Shown here piece after piece: positions 1-8,804 of a stretch of DNA of 64,000 nt. Below the pieces are notes generated by a model. It did no database searches and was not told where the DNA came from. It saw nothing but the letters and a program-made list of their open reading frames with translations. Every line of letters starts with the position of its first letter. The stretch's first letter is position 1. The stretch spans positions 96,201 through 160,200 of the forward strand of contig DJPR01000011.1 of the NCBI GenBank assembly GCA_002438605.1, in the 5' to 3' direction. A program made the position numbers and the translations under genes. This DNA comes from Ruminococcus sp. UBA6407 (GTDB lineage Bacteria > Bacillota > Clostridia > Oscillospirales > Ruminococcaceae).

Positions 1-26
1 CACAAGCTTTATGCGGTATTGCCCTA
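1..26. repeat. Partial dispersed palindromic repeat at window edge
   Basis: The first bases carry the right arm of the repeat family found throughout the window, ending in GCGGTATTGCCCTA. The left arm lies outside the window. The remaining sequence up to the spoIIR start holds nothing else I can support. Confidence 0.6.
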
Positions 27-136
27 ATTTTCTGAATTGAATGTGATTAAGTTTTTTATTTCTGTCAAAGATATTGATGTGACAATCAGCTTATGGATTA
101 TTGATTGAAGCATTATTATTTATTGAGGTGACAGAA

Positions 137-739
137 ATGAAATTAACTTGGGCAGTTTGTTCTTTGGGCATGATTTTAACAATTTTTTTATCTAATTTAT
201 GTTATACAGGATGCAGGCTTGATGAATTGCGTGAAAGTGTTTTAAGAATTCACATTCTTGCAAATTCAGACAGTTATGAAGATCAGAAGTTAAAGCTGCA
301 TGTAAGAGATGTTCTGTTGGAAAATTCAGAGGAACTTTTCGGTTGTTCTGATTCTTTAAATGCCGCTGTGGAAAGTGCTGAAAACGGACTTCCTGAAGCT
401 CGGAAGCTTGCACAAAAAACGGTATATGAGTCAGGCTTTGACTATGAAGTAAAAGCTGAAATCACCGATATGTATTTTACGGAGCGTGTATATGGTGACA
501 TAACAATGCCCGCAGGAGTTTATAAGGCTTTGAGGATAACTATAGGTGAGGCTGAGGGACATAATTGGTGGTGTGTAATGTATCCGCCGCTTTGTATTCC
601 TGCTGCTGAGGCTGTTGAAGATGATGAAGAAAAGGAAAAAGAGTGCTTTACGGAATGTCAGCAGGATATAATGGAAAATCCTAAGAAATATAAGATTCGG
701 TTTATGATTTGGGATAAGGTTAAGGGAATGTTTGAGTAA
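137..739 (+). CDS. spoIIR: Stage II sporulation protein R
   Basis: Likely SpoIIR, the signal protein made in the forespore that triggers the SpoIIGA protease to process pro-sigma-E in the mother cell. The 200-residue protein opens with a hydrophobic export segment (about residues 5-25). It then has the family core around residues 30-65, including VLRIHILANSDS and KLKLHVRDVLL, which I recognise from SpoIIR. The ATG at 137 is chosen because a GAGGTG ribosome site lies just upstream; the frame runs open further 5' but has no such site. In Bacillus the gene is sigma-F dependent; I could not identify a convincing sigma-F promoter here. It stands alone, followed by the infC promoter. Confidence 0.88.
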   Translation: MKLTWAVCSLGMILTIFLSNLCYTGCRLDELRESVLRIHILANSDSYEDQKLKLHVRDVLLENSEELFGCSDSLNAAVESAENGLPEARKLAQKTVYESGFDYEVKAEITDMYFTERVYGDITMPAGVYKALRITIGEAEGHNWWCVMYPPLCIPAAEAVEDDEEKEKECFTECQQDIMENPKKYKIRFMIWDKVKGMFE

Positions 740-764
740 AAATATTAAAAATATTTTTCAGCTC

Positions 765-793
765 TTGACAAGTACATCAAAATGTTGTATAAT
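765..793 (+). promoter_or_regulatory. Sigma-A promoter for infC-rpmI-rplT
   Basis: A perfect TTGACA (765-770) is followed after 17 bases by a perfect TATAAT (788-793). It lies directly upstream of the L20-type leader. The match to the housekeeping consensus is complete. Confidence 0.9.
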
Positions 794-807
794 TTTTAGT
801 AAACAAA

Positions 808-930
808 GCAGAACACTCCTGTTCTCACCGTTTAGCTTGCTGTTGAAACGGTCAATATTTCATAAGATTATTATGACTTTATTGTGTGAGTGTGGGATTT
901 GCGTTCTGCACTCACATTTGTTTTATTTCA
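808..930 (+). ncRNA. L20-type ribosomal leader of the infC operon
   Basis: The leader begins with GCAGAACACTCC (808-819). GCAGAAC (808-814) is complementary to GTTCTGC (903-909), and ACTC next to it can pair with GAGT (888-891), giving a long-range stem. The competing structure is a terminator: TGTGAGTG (885-892) pairs with CACTCACA (909-916), followed by TTTGTTTTATTT. In Firmicutes this architecture is the L20 leader, in which excess ribosomal protein L20 promotes termination. The two pairings share bases, so they should be mutually exclusive. The assignment to the L20 family is from memory of its conserved ends. Confidence 0.85.
885..927 (+). terminator. Attenuator hairpin before infC
   Basis: An 8-bp perfect stem, TGTGAGTG (885-892) with CACTCACA (909-916), is followed by a T-rich run. 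It is the termination arm of the L20-type leader. Confidence 0.75.
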
Positions 931-947
931 TATTGGAGGTGCTGACT

Positions 948-1466
948 ATTAGCAAACAGGAACTGCAGATCAACGAAGAGATAAGAGATAAGGAGATTCT
1001 CGTAATCGACGCTGACGGAACAAAGCTTGGCGTTATTTCAGCCAAGGAGGCTCAGAAAATTGCATTCGATAAGGATCTTGATTTGGTTAAAATCGCTCCT
1101 CAGGCAACTCCGCCTGTATGTCGAATTATGGATTATGGAAAGTACTGCTTTGAGCAGGCAAAACGTGAAAAGGAAGCAAGGAAAAATCAAAAGGTTGTGT
1201 CAATAAAGGAAATCAGAATGTTTTCAACGATTGATACCCACGATTTTGAAACTAAAGTCAATCAGGCTGTGAAATTCTTACAGTCAGGTGACAAGCTGAA
1301 GGTTTCCGTTAGATTCCGTAAACGTGCTATTGCTCACCCTCAGCTGGGCGAGGAACTGCTTGAGCGTTTCAAAGAGGCGGTTTCATCTGTTGGCTCTGTA
1401 GAAAAGCCCGCTAAGATGGAGGGACGCAGCATAGTTATGTTCGTTTCTCCAAAGGTTTCTAAGTAA
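948..1466 (+). CDS. infC: Translation initiation factor IF-3, AUU start
   Basis: IF-3 binds the 30S subunit, keeps it apart from 50S and proofreads the start codon-initiator tRNA pair. The 172-residue product has the N-terminal domain (SKQELQINEEIRDKEILVID), the basic linker and the C-terminal domain (RFRKRAIAHPQLGEELL). No ATG, GTG or TTG is suitably placed. The GGAGG at 935-939 is 8 bases from ATT at 948, which fits the known use of AUU by infC for autorepression. The frame is open back to 732, but that part covers the promoter and leader and is not coding. It is first in an operon with rpmI and rplT. Confidence 0.95.
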   Translation: MSKQELQINEEIRDKEILVIDADGTKLGVISAKEAQKIAFDKDLDLVKIAPQATPPVCRIMDYGKYCFEQAKREKEARKNQKVVSIKEIRMFSTIDTHDFETKVNQAVKFLQSGDKLKVSVRFRKRAIAHPQLGEELLERFKEAVSSVGSVEKPAKMEGRSIVMFVSPKVSK

Positions 1467-1500
1467 GAACTAACCTGTTCAAATAAGGAGGAATAATACA

Positions 1501-1704
1501 ATGGCAAAGGTTAAGGTTAAAACTCATTCAGGTGCTAAGAAGCGCTTTAAGGTTACAGGAAGCGGTAAGGTAAAGTATCAGCATACTAACAAAAGACACA
1601 GACTTACTCAGAAGGATACAAAGCGTAAGAGAATTGCTCGTAACGCAGGCGTTTGTGATGTTACAAATGCACCAACTATCAAGAAGCTCGTTCCTTACAT
1701 GTAA
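1501..1704 (+). CDS. rpmI: 50S ribosomal protein L35
   Basis: A 67-residue basic ribosomal protein of the large subunit, with the typical opening [20 protein letters not shown] and a C-terminus rich in Lys and Arg ([17 protein letters not shown]). It is full length for the family. A GGAGGAATA site precedes the ATG. It sits in the universal infC-rpmI-rplT order and should be controlled by the L20 leader upstream. Confidence 0.98.
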   Translation: MAKVKVKTHSGAKKRFKVTGSGKVKYQHTNKRHRLTQKDTKRKRIARNAGVCDVTNAPTIKKLVPYM

Positions 1705-1745
1705 TTTTGGCTTTCCCGTAATTTTATTTTTGGAGGTATAAGACT

Positions 1746-2099
1746 ATGGCACGTATTAAAGGTGCAATGATGACTCGTAAGAGAAGAAATAAAACACTTA
1801 AGCTTGCGAAGGGTTACTTCGGTTCTAAGAGCAAGCACTTTAAAATGGCTAAACAGGCTGTTATGAAGTCAGGCAATTATGCTTACATCGGAAGAAAGCA
1901 GAAGAAGAGAAATTTCAGACAGCTTTGGATAACAAGAATTTCTGCTGCTGCTAAGATGAACGACATGAACTATTCAACATTTATGAATGGCTGCAAAAAG
2001 GCAGGAATCACTCTTAACAGAAAGATGCTTTCAGAAATTGCTATCAATGATGCTGCAGGTTTTACAGCTATCGTTGAAAAGGCAAAAGCAGCTCTTTAA
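1746..2099 (+). CDS. rplT: 50S ribosomal protein L20
   Basis: L20 is needed early in 50S assembly and, in Firmicutes, represses its own operon through the leader RNA at 808-930. The 117-residue product shows the family signature ([21 protein letters not shown], then [21 protein letters not shown]). GGAGG lies just upstream of the ATG. A strong hairpin follows the stop codon and ends the operon. Confidence 0.98.
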   Translation: MARIKGAMMTRKRRNKTLKLAKGYFGSKSKHFKMAKQAVMKSGNYAYIGRKQKKRNFRQLWITRISAAAKMNDMNYSTFMNGCKKAGITLNRKMLSEIAINDAAGFTAIVEKAKAAL

Positions 2100-2105
2100 T
2101 CAATT

Positions 2106-2142
2106 AAAAAAACACGCTCCTTATCAAAAGAGCGTGTTTTGT
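2106..2142 (+). terminator. Terminator of the infC operon
   Basis: AAACACGCTC (2110-2119) pairs perfectly with GAGCGTGTTT (2130-2139) and is followed by TT. A run of A precedes it, so it could work in both directions. Confidence 0.9.
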
Positions 2143-2163
2143 TGTAGATACTGTATATTTATT

Positions 2164-2215
2164 TAGGGCAACACCGCACAAAGCACGTCAAAAGACTTTG
2201 TGCAGTATTGCCTTA
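2164..2215. repeat. Full-length dispersed palindromic repeat
   Basis: One of the most complete copies. The left arm GGGCAACACCGCACAAAG and the right arm CTTTGTGCAGTATTGCC flank the centre CACGTCAAAAGA. It lies between the infC terminator and the TrmH-like gene and ends 33 bases before that start codon. Confidence 0.85.
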
Positions 2216-2247
2216 GAAGTTATTTTCATATAATGGAGGAATTCGGT

Positions 2248-3036
2248 TTGTACGGGGATGATGTAATAAAATCCAAGGATAATCCTGTAGTAAAGTTATA
2301 TCAGAAGCTTGCTTCAATGAAAAAGGAAAGGATTTTGTACGGACTTTTTGTGTTGGAGGGATTTCGTATTGTTCAGGATGCTTTAAAGGAAGAAAGCCAT
2401 ATACGGCATATTCTCGTTACAGTTCAGGCAATGTCAAAATTCAGTGATGAATTATCACAGGTTGATTTGAAGGATGCAAAATTAATTGTTATTTCAAATG
2501 AGCTTGGGAATAAAATTGCTCAAACCGAAAAAACTCAGGGTATATTCGCTATTTGTGAAATACCTCATCATAAAGAAATTGTACTGAACGAAAACGGAAA
2601 ATATATTGTTCTGAATGAATTACAGGATCCCGGAAATGCAGGAATGATAATAAGAACTGCTGACGCTTTGGGGATAGACGGTATTATTATGTGCGGCTGC
2701 TGTGACCTTTACAGCCCGAAAGTAATACGTTCAACAATGGGTTCTGTTTTCAGAATGAAAATTTGGGTTGAAAATGACAGAGAAAAACTTTTTAATATTT
2801 TAGATAAATATAATATATTATCATATGCTTCCGTTATAGATAAAGATGCTGAAAAGATAAATAATTGTGATTTTTCAAAAGGAAGTGCTGTTTTTATAGG
2901 TAATGAAGGAAACGGACTTCCTGAAGAAGTATCAGCTCGCTGCAATTACAGAATAACTATTCCAATGAACGGTAATATAAATTCTCTTAATGCAGCAATG
3001 GCGGCAGGAATAATAATGTGGGAATTAAAAAAATAG
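2248..3036 (+). CDS. TrmH/SpoU-family RNA 2'-O-methyltransferase
   Basis: A SAM-dependent ribose methyltransferase of the SPOUT class acting on rRNA or tRNA. The 262-residue protein has an N-terminal substrate-binding region (KDNPVVKLYQKLAS). The trefoil-knot motifs follow: NELQDPGNAGMIIRTADALG (motif 1), FIGNEGNGLPEE (motif 2) and PMNGNINSLNAAMAAGI (motif 3). I chose TTG at 2248 because GGAGGA (2235-2240) is 7 bases upstream; that GGAGGA overlaps the alternative ATG at 2233, which has no ribosome site of its own. The order rplT-trmH is common in Firmicutes, where this gene is often called rlmB-like or ysgA. The exact target nucleotide cannot be told from sequence. Confidence 0.88.
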   Translation: MYGDDVIKSKDNPVVKLYQKLASMKKERILYGLFVLEGFRIVQDALKEESHIRHILVTVQAMSKFSDELSQVDLKDAKLIVISNELGNKIAQTEKTQGIFAICEIPHHKEIVLNENGKYIVLNELQDPGNAGMIIRTADALGIDGIIMCGCCDLYSPKVIRSTMGSVFRMKIWVENDREKLFNILDKYNILSYASVIDKDAEKINNCDFSKGSAVFIGNEGNGLPEEVSARCNYRITIPMNGNINSLNAAMAAGIIMWELKK

Positions 3037-3065
3037 CATTTTAAGGCAGACAGGAGAATTTTAAG

Positions 3066-4280
3066 ATGTCCAGAGAAAAATACTGGCTGTGGCTCACAAT
3101 GATATTTGGAATCGGGAATGAACGCATCTGGGAAGTAATGAGGTTTTATGATGACCCTGCACAAGCTTATATTGAGCTTGTTTCAGAAACAAACAGATTT
3201 CATTTATCCGATAAAGAAACCGCAAATATCAAAAATGTAAATCTTGAACGCTGTGAAGAACTGATAAATTGGTGCAAAGAAAATAAATACGGTGTCATAA
3301 GCTATTCAAGCTTGCAGTATCCGCCTCTTTTAAGGCATATATATAATCCTCCTGCCATACTTTATTATGATGGTGATTCAGGTATTTTTGAACATGGACG
3401 TATATTAAGTGTAGTGGGAGCAAGAAGTGCATCTGAAAAAAGCATTATTACGGCTGAAAGACTTTGTCATGATTTGGCTGTTTCAGGAAATACTATTGCA
3501 AGCGGATTTGCAGTTGGAATTGATATAACGGCACACAATGCAGCAATAAAAGCAGGACGTCCTACTGTTGCTGTACTTGGCTGTGGAATAGATGTAAACT
3601 ATCCTAAGGACAATTTTTCATATAGAGAGCGTTTGAGGAAATTAGGCGTGTTTATTACTGAGTTTCCTCCCGGAACATCTCCTTATCCGCAGAATTTTCC
3701 GAAAAGGAACAGAATACTTGCAGGAATTGCGTCAGGAGTTGTGGTGATTGAAGCCGGTGAAAAAAGCGGTTCGCTCATTACTGCTGAGCTTGCACTCCAG
3801 AATGGACGAGAAGTTTTCTGCCTGCCGCCTAATGATATATATGACAGCAGATTTGCAGGAAATATAAAATTTCTTCGTGACGGTGCATCAGCAGTTTACG
3901 GATATGAGGATATTCGTGCTTATTATCGGCAATTTGATATAAGCAGGTTGGATTTATCTGAGCATACTGAAGATTATGCGATAAATGGTGAAGAACCGTC
4001 CGAACTGCCGGCATTATCCGCAAGGGAAAATCCGTTTGTAGCAAAGACGCTGAATAATTCCGAAGGAAACTCTTTAAACGTTATATCTGAAGAGGATATG
4101 AAATCACTTTCTGATGAATGCAGAGAAATTGTAATTCTGCTTAAAGACGGAGAGCTTCATGCAGACATAATTGCTGATAAGCTTAATATGGACGCAGGCG
4201 AGCTTATGATGAATTTGACCGAACTTGAGATTGACGGTTTTATTGAAGCCAAAGCGGGCAATATATATAAAATTAAGTAA
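3066..4280 (+). CDS. dprA: DNA-processing protein DprA
   Basis: DprA loads RecA onto incoming single-stranded DNA during transformation. The 404-residue protein has an N-terminal helical part, then the Rossmann core (VVGARSASEKSIITAERL, ASGFAVGIDITAHNAAI, AVLGCGIDVNYPKDN, GSLITAELALQNGREVFCLP), then a C-terminal winged-helix region (about residues 345-404, ILLKDGELHADIIADKLNM). AGGAG lies upstream of the ATG. dprA next to topA is the usual Firmicute order. Whether the organism is transformable cannot be judged from this gene alone. Confidence 0.95.
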   Translation: MSREKYWLWLTMIFGIGNERIWEVMRFYDDPAQAYIELVSETNRFHLSDKETANIKNVNLERCEELINWCKENKYGVISYSSLQYPPLLRHIYNPPAILYYDGDSGIFEHGRILSVVGARSASEKSIITAERLCHDLAVSGNTIASGFAVGIDITAHNAAIKAGRPTVAVLGCGIDVNYPKDNFSYRERLRKLGVFITEFPPGTSPYPQNFPKRNRILAGIASGVVVIEAGEKSGSLITAELALQNGREVFCLPPNDIYDSRFAGNIKFLRDGASAVYGYEDIRAYYRQFDISRLDLSEHTEDYAINGEEPSELPALSARENPFVAKTLNNSEGNSLNVISEEDMKSLSDECREIVILLKDGELHADIIADKLNMDAGELMMNLTELEIDGFIEAKAGNIYKIK

Positions 4281-4307
4281 AGGCACAGTATTTGTGCGGC
4301 ATTGTCT
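4281..4307. repeat. Degenerate copy of the palindromic repeat
   Basis: AGGCACAGTATTTGTGCGGCATTGTCT resembles a short, decayed copy of the repeat: AGGCA...TTGTGCGGCATTG matches parts of both arms. It begins right after the dprA stop codon. Confidence 0.4.
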
Positions 4308-4404
4308 GAAATTTCATTACGCCGCAATGAAATTTTTGAGATTTTGAAATAGAGAAATAAAAAATAAAGTTGTGCGAGGCACATGCGGCAGATTGGAGAT
4401 ACAG

Positions 4405-6483
4405 ATGTCTGATTTAGTTATAGTAGAGTCACCGGCAAAGGCAAAAACAATACAGAAATATCTTGGCAGCGGCTATGAAGTAATTGCTTCAATGGGACAT
4501 GTCAGGGATTTGCCAAAATCAAAGCTTGGTGTTGATACAGAAAATAATTTTGAACCTCAATACATGGACATGAAAGGTAAAGAAGATGTTATCAAGGATT
4601 TAAAAAAGCATGCAAAAAAGTGCGATAAAGTATATCTCGCAACCGACCCCGACCGTGAGGGAGAAGCTATATCATGGCACATTGCACAAATGCTGAATCT
4701 TGACTTAAATGACAATAATCGTGTTGCATTTAATGAAATTACGAAAAGCGGCGTTAAATCAGGAATGAGCAATCCACATAAAATTGATATAGACTTGGTT
4801 AATGCACAGCAGGCAAGACGTATTCTCGACAGACTTGTCGGCTATAAGCTCAGTCCGTTCCTCTGGAAAAAGGTAAAAAGAGGACTTTCCGCAGGCAGAG
4901 TTCAGTCTGTAGCGGTAAGTCTTGTTGTGGACAGGGAAAATGAGATAAGAAAATTTGTGCCAAAGGAATATTGGTCAATAGACGCAAAATTTACCGCACC
5001 GTCATCAAGGAAAGTATTTAATGCGTCACTTGTTTCAGTTGACGGAAAGAAAATTGAAATTGCAGATGAGGTTCAGGCAAACGGACTTCTTGACCGTCTT
5101 AAAGGTGCTGAATATACAGTCAAATCAGTAAAAAAACGTGTGACAAAGAAACAGCCGTCACCTCCCTTTATAACCTCAACAATGCAGCAGGAAGCGTCAC
5201 GCCGAATGGGATTTTCAGCAAAACGCACCATGAAAGCTGCACAGGAGCTTTATGAGGGTGTAGATATTGAAGGAATGGGAGCAGTCGGTCTGATTACTTA
5301 TATGAGAACCGACAGCCTGAGAATATCAGATGAAGCAAGAAATGCGGCTGCACAGTACATTGAAATGGTTTACGGAAAAGACTATCTTCCGCCTGAACCA
5401 CGTTATTTTAAATCAAAGAAAAATGCTCAGGACGCCCATGAAGCAATCAGACCATCAATGCCTGATATGACACCTGAGAGAGTAAAGTCAAGTTTGTCAA
5501 ATGACCAGTATAAGCTCTATAAGCTGATATGGGAACGCTTTATTGCAAGCCAGATGGCAAATGCACTTCTTGATACTGTTTCAGTTGATATTGACGCTGA
5601 TAACTGCATTTTCAGAGCTTCAGGATATTCAGTTAAATTTGATGGCTTTACTGTGCTTTACGTTGAATCAACAGATTCAGAGGAAGAAAATAAAAAGGTA
5701 CTGCCGCCGCTTAATGCTGAGGATAAGGTTAAGCTTAAAAGCATTGACGGCAATCAGCACTTTACCCAGCCGCCTGCACGTTATACGGAAGCATCACTTA
5801 TCAAGGCACTCGAAGAAAACGGAATAGGCAGACCAAGTACTTATGCTCCGACCATTACTACAATTATTTCCAGACTTTATGTTGAACATGAGGGAAAACA
5901 GCTTAAACCGACAAGCCTTGGTGAGGTTACAACAGAGCTTATGAGGGAACATTTCAAGAAAATCGTTGATGCTAAATTTACAGCACAAATGGAAAGTGAC
6001 CTTGATGAAGTTGAACAGGGTCACAAGGACTGGGTAGCCGCACTCCATGATTTCTATGATGATTTTGCTGCAACATTAAGTAAAGCAGAAGAAGCAATGG
6101 AGGGAAAAAGAGTTAAAGTTCCTGATGAAGAAACAGATGTTATCTGTGAAAACTGCGGCAGACATATGGTAATTAAGTTCAGCAGATATGGTAAATTTCT
6201 TGCGTGTCCGGGATTTCCCGAATGTAAAAATACGAAGAAAATTGTACAGGAAACCAAAGGAAACTGCCCTGTATGCGGAAAAAAGGTTATACAGAAAAAG
6301 TCAAAGAAGGGCAGGAGCTTTTATGGCTGTGAGGGATATCCTGACTGCAACTTTATGACATGGAATCTGCCTGTAGAGGAGAAATGTCCTGTATGCGGAA
6401 ACACACTCTTTCAAAAGGGCGGCAAATCAGGAAAACTTATATGTGAAAAGCCGGGCTGCGGATTTGAAAAGGAGCTTAAATAA
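4405..6483 (+). CDS. topA: DNA topoisomerase I
   Basis: Type IA topoisomerase that relaxes negative supercoils. The 692-residue protein has an N-terminal Toprim domain (DLVIVESPAKAKTIQKYLG; acidic DPDREGEAISWH), the topoisomerase core with the active-site tyrosine in LITYMRTDSLR, and three C-terminal zinc ribbons, each with four cysteines (CENCG..., CPVCG..., CPVCG...). I start at the ATG 4405, with TTGGAGAT upstream, because MSDLVIVESPAKA is the usual opening; the 11 extra codons upstream have no support. Its TAA overlaps the ATG of trmFO by one base (TAATG), which implies coupled translation. Confidence 0.97.
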   Translation: MSDLVIVESPAKAKTIQKYLGSGYEVIASMGHVRDLPKSKLGVDTENNFEPQYMDMKGKEDVIKDLKKHAKKCDKVYLATDPDREGEAISWHIAQMLNLDLNDNNRVAFNEITKSGVKSGMSNPHKIDIDLVNAQQARRILDRLVGYKLSPFLWKKVKRGLSAGRVQSVAVSLVVDRENEIRKFVPKEYWSIDAKFTAPSSRKVFNASLVSVDGKKIEIADEVQANGLLDRLKGAEYTVKSVKKRVTKKQPSPPFITSTMQQEASRRMGFSAKRTMKAAQELYEGVDIEGMGAVGLITYMRTDSLRISDEARNAAAQYIEMVYGKDYLPPEPRYFKSKKNAQDAHEAIRPSMPDMTPERVKSSLSNDQYKLYKLIWERFIASQMANALLDTVSVDIDADNCIFRASGYSVKFDGFTVLYVESTDSEEENKKVLPPLNAEDKVKLKSIDGNQHFTQPPARYTEASLIKALEENGIGRPSTYAPTITTIISRLYVEHEGKQLKPTSLGEVTTELMREHFKKIVDAKFTAQMESDLDEVEQGHKDWVAALHDFYDDFAATLSKAEEAMEGKRVKVPDEETDVICENCGRHMVIKFSRYGKFLACPGFPECKNTKKIVQETKGNCPVCGKKVIQKKSKKGRSFYGCEGYPDCNFMTWNLPVEEKCPVCGNTLFQKGGKSGKLICEKPGCGFEKELK

Positions 6484-7811
6484 TGACAAAGAAAGCAAAG
6501 GTAATCGGAGCGGGTCTTGCAGGATGTGAAGCAGCATGGCAGCTTGCAAATGCAGGGATTGAGGTTGAGCTTTACGAGATGAAGCCTGAAAAATATACTC
6601 CTGCTCATCATTACAGCGGCTTTGCAGAGCTTGTATGCTCCAATTCTCTTAAAGCGGCAAGAATTGAGTCTGCTGCAGGACTGCTTAAAGCAGAAATGGA
6701 ATTGCTTGGTTCGCTGACTGTTCCATGTGCAAGAGCAAATTCGGTTGAAGCAGGAGGAGCATTGGCTGTTGACCGTAAAGCGTTTTCTGATGCTGTAACT
6801 GAAAAAATCAGGTCACATTCATTGATTAAGGTTATAGAAAAGGAGCTTACAGAAATTCCTGACGGCAATGTAATAATTGCAACAGGGCCTCTTACGTCTG
6901 ACGGACTTGCAGAAAGCATAAAAAAAAACTGCGGAAACAGTCTTAGCTTTTTTGACGCTGCTGCTCCGATAGTAACGAGTGAAAGTCTTGACAGAAACCT
7001 TGTGTTTTTTGCATCAAGGTATGACAGAGGAGATGCAGATTATATAAACTGTCCAATGAATAAAGAGGAGTATGCGGAATTTTACAATGCTTTGATTACA
7101 GCTGAAAGTGCGGAGCTCAAAGATGTTGATAAAGAATATTTCAGAGTGTATGAGGGATGTATGCCTATAGAAGTGCTGGCAAAGCGTGGAGAGGATACAA
7201 TGAGATTTGGCCCATTAAAGCCTGTTGGTCTTACTGATCCGAGAACAGGAAAACGTCCGTATGCAGTTGTTCAGCTAAGAAAAGAAAATAAAGACGGTAC
7301 GCTTTATAATCTTGTCGGATTTCAGACAAATTTGAAATTTTCAGAGCAAAAAAGAGTATTTTCCAAAATAACAGGACTTCAAAATGCAGAATTTGTCAGA
7401 TACGGCGTGATGCACCGAAATACTTTTATTAACAGTCCGAGACTGTTAAACAGTCATTTTGAAATGAGAGAACGTGAAAATACTTATTTTGCAGGACAAA
7501 TGACGGGTGTTGAGGGCTATATGGAGTCAGCAGCAAGCGGAATTATTGCAGGATTGAGCCTTGCAAGAAAACTTAACGGACAGGAACAGATAATTCTGCC
7601 TGTCAACACTATGACAGGAGCTTTGTCTGCATATATAAGCGATTCCTATAATGAAAGCAATTTTCAGCCTATGGGAGCAAATATGGGAATACTGCCTGAT
7701 TTGGACGTTCGCATAAAGGATAAAAAAGAAAAATATAAAGCATATGCAGACAGAGCAATAAATGCATTAAAGGACGAATTAGCGAGGGTTGGATATGAAA
7801 ATAATTGTTGA
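6483..7811 (+). CDS. trmFO: Folate-dependent tRNA uracil-54 methyltransferase TrmFO
   Basis: FAD-dependent enzyme that makes 5-methyluridine at position 54 of tRNA, using methylenetetrahydrofolate as carbon donor. The 442-residue protein begins with a dinucleotide-binding motif (VIGAGLAGCEAAWQLANAG). It has the family segment YEMKPEKYTPAHH, the cysteine-containing FAELVCSNSLKA, and the GQMTGVEGYMESAASGIIAG segment near the end. It is the usual partner downstream of topA, overlaps topA by one base, and overlaps the start of plsX by 17 bases. Confidence 0.97.
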   Translation: MTKKAKVIGAGLAGCEAAWQLANAGIEVELYEMKPEKYTPAHHYSGFAELVCSNSLKAARIESAAGLLKAEMELLGSLTVPCARANSVEAGGALAVDRKAFSDAVTEKIRSHSLIKVIEKELTEIPDGNVIIATGPLTSDGLAESIKKNCGNSLSFFDAAAPIVTSESLDRNLVFFASRYDRGDADYINCPMNKEEYAEFYNALITAESAELKDVDKEYFRVYEGCMPIEVLAKRGEDTMRFGPLKPVGLTDPRTGKRPYAVVQLRKENKDGTLYNLVGFQTNLKFSEQKRVFSKITGLQNAEFVRYGVMHRNTFINSPRLLNSHFEMRERENTYFAGQMTGVEGYMESAASGIIAGLSLARKLNGQEQIILPVNTMTGALSAYISDSYNESNFQPMGANMGILPDLDVRIKDKKEKYKAYADRAINALKDELARVGYENNC

Positions 7812-8799
7812 TGCATTTGGTGGAGATAATGCTCCTCATGAGGTAATAAAAGGCTGTGCAAGAGCTGTAAAGGAGCTTGGAGTTGAAATTATCCTTACAG
7901 GCAGCAGAGAAAAAATAGAGTCCTGTGCAAAAGAGCTTGATGTCAGTCTTGACGGTATTTCAATTGTCCATACTGACGAGGTTTTTGATATACATGAAGA
8001 ACCTGTGCAAATAATAAAGTCAGGGAAAAACACTTCAATGGGAGTCGGTCTGAAACTTCTGCATGACGGCGGCGGTGACGCATTTGTTTCAGCAGGAAGT
8101 ACAGGAGCTTTGGTTGTCGGAGCAACAATGACAGTAAAGAGAATCAAAGGAATAAAGAGAGTTGCATTAGCACCGATAATACCTGCAGATAAGGGCAGCT
8201 TTATACTTATGGATGCAGGTGCAAACACTGACTGCCGACCTGAAATGCTGTTGCAGTTTGCGATAATGGGAAGTGCATATATGGAAAAGGTAATGGGAAT
8301 AAAGAATCCAAGGGTTGCACTTGTCAATATTGGAGCAGAAGAAACAAAAGGACGGGATTTAGAGATAGAAACATATAAGCTTTTAAAGGAGTCAAGCTTG
8401 AATTTCTGCGGCAACGTAGAGGCAAGGGATATACCGAACGGTGATTATCAGGTTGTTGTTACTGACGGGTATACGGGAAATGTACTTCTCAAGCTGTATG
8501 AGGGAATGGGGAAATTTTTTTCAAGAAAGCTTAGAGGAATTTTATCGGGGATTAACGGAAAGATTTCAGCACTTCTTGTACTTGGAAAAATCAAGGCTTT
8601 TAAAAAGCAGATGGATTACAGTGAAGTTGGCGGAAGTTTGATGATGGGTTCATGCAAGCCTGTTATAAAGGCACACGGAAGTTCAAATGCAAATGCATTT
8701 TATAATGCAATACGTCAGGCTAAAAAGTGCATAGATGAAAAGGTAATTGATGAAATATCATTATCAATCAGCGAAAATTCAGGAAAGGAAAAAGCTTAA
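7795..8799 (+). CDS. plsX: Phosphate acyltransferase PlsX
   Basis: Converts acyl-ACP to acyl-phosphate, the first step of phospholipid synthesis with PlsY. The 334-residue protein starts MKIIVDAFGGDNAP, close to the family opening. It contains SAGSTGALVVGATM and ILMDAGANTDCRPEML. ATG 7795 is preferred over the TTG two codons upstream. It overlaps the trmFO end. In many Firmicutes acpP follows plsX; here rnc follows directly after 5 bases, so the carrier protein gene is elsewhere. Confidence 0.95.
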   Translation: MKIIVDAFGGDNAPHEVIKGCARAVKELGVEIILTGSREKIESCAKELDVSLDGISIVHTDEVFDIHEEPVQIIKSGKNTSMGVGLKLLHDGGGDAFVSAGSTGALVVGATMTVKRIKGIKRVALAPIIPADKGSFILMDAGANTDCRPEMLLQFAIMGSAYMEKVMGIKNPRVALVNIGAEETKGRDLEIETYKLLKESSLNFCGNVEARDIPNGDYQVVVTDGYTGNVLLKLYEGMGKFFSRKLRGILSGINGKISALLVLGKIKAFKKQMDYSEVGGSLMMGSCKPVIKAHGSSNANAFYNAIRQAKKCIDEKVIDEISLSISENSGKEKA

Positions 8800-8804
8800 T
8801 TGTT

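Noticed and set aside
732..947. Open frame upstream of infC that would lengthen IF3 by 72 residues
   Set aside because: It covers the promoter and the L20-type leader. The GGAGG and ATT at 948 give the normal IF3 N-terminus.
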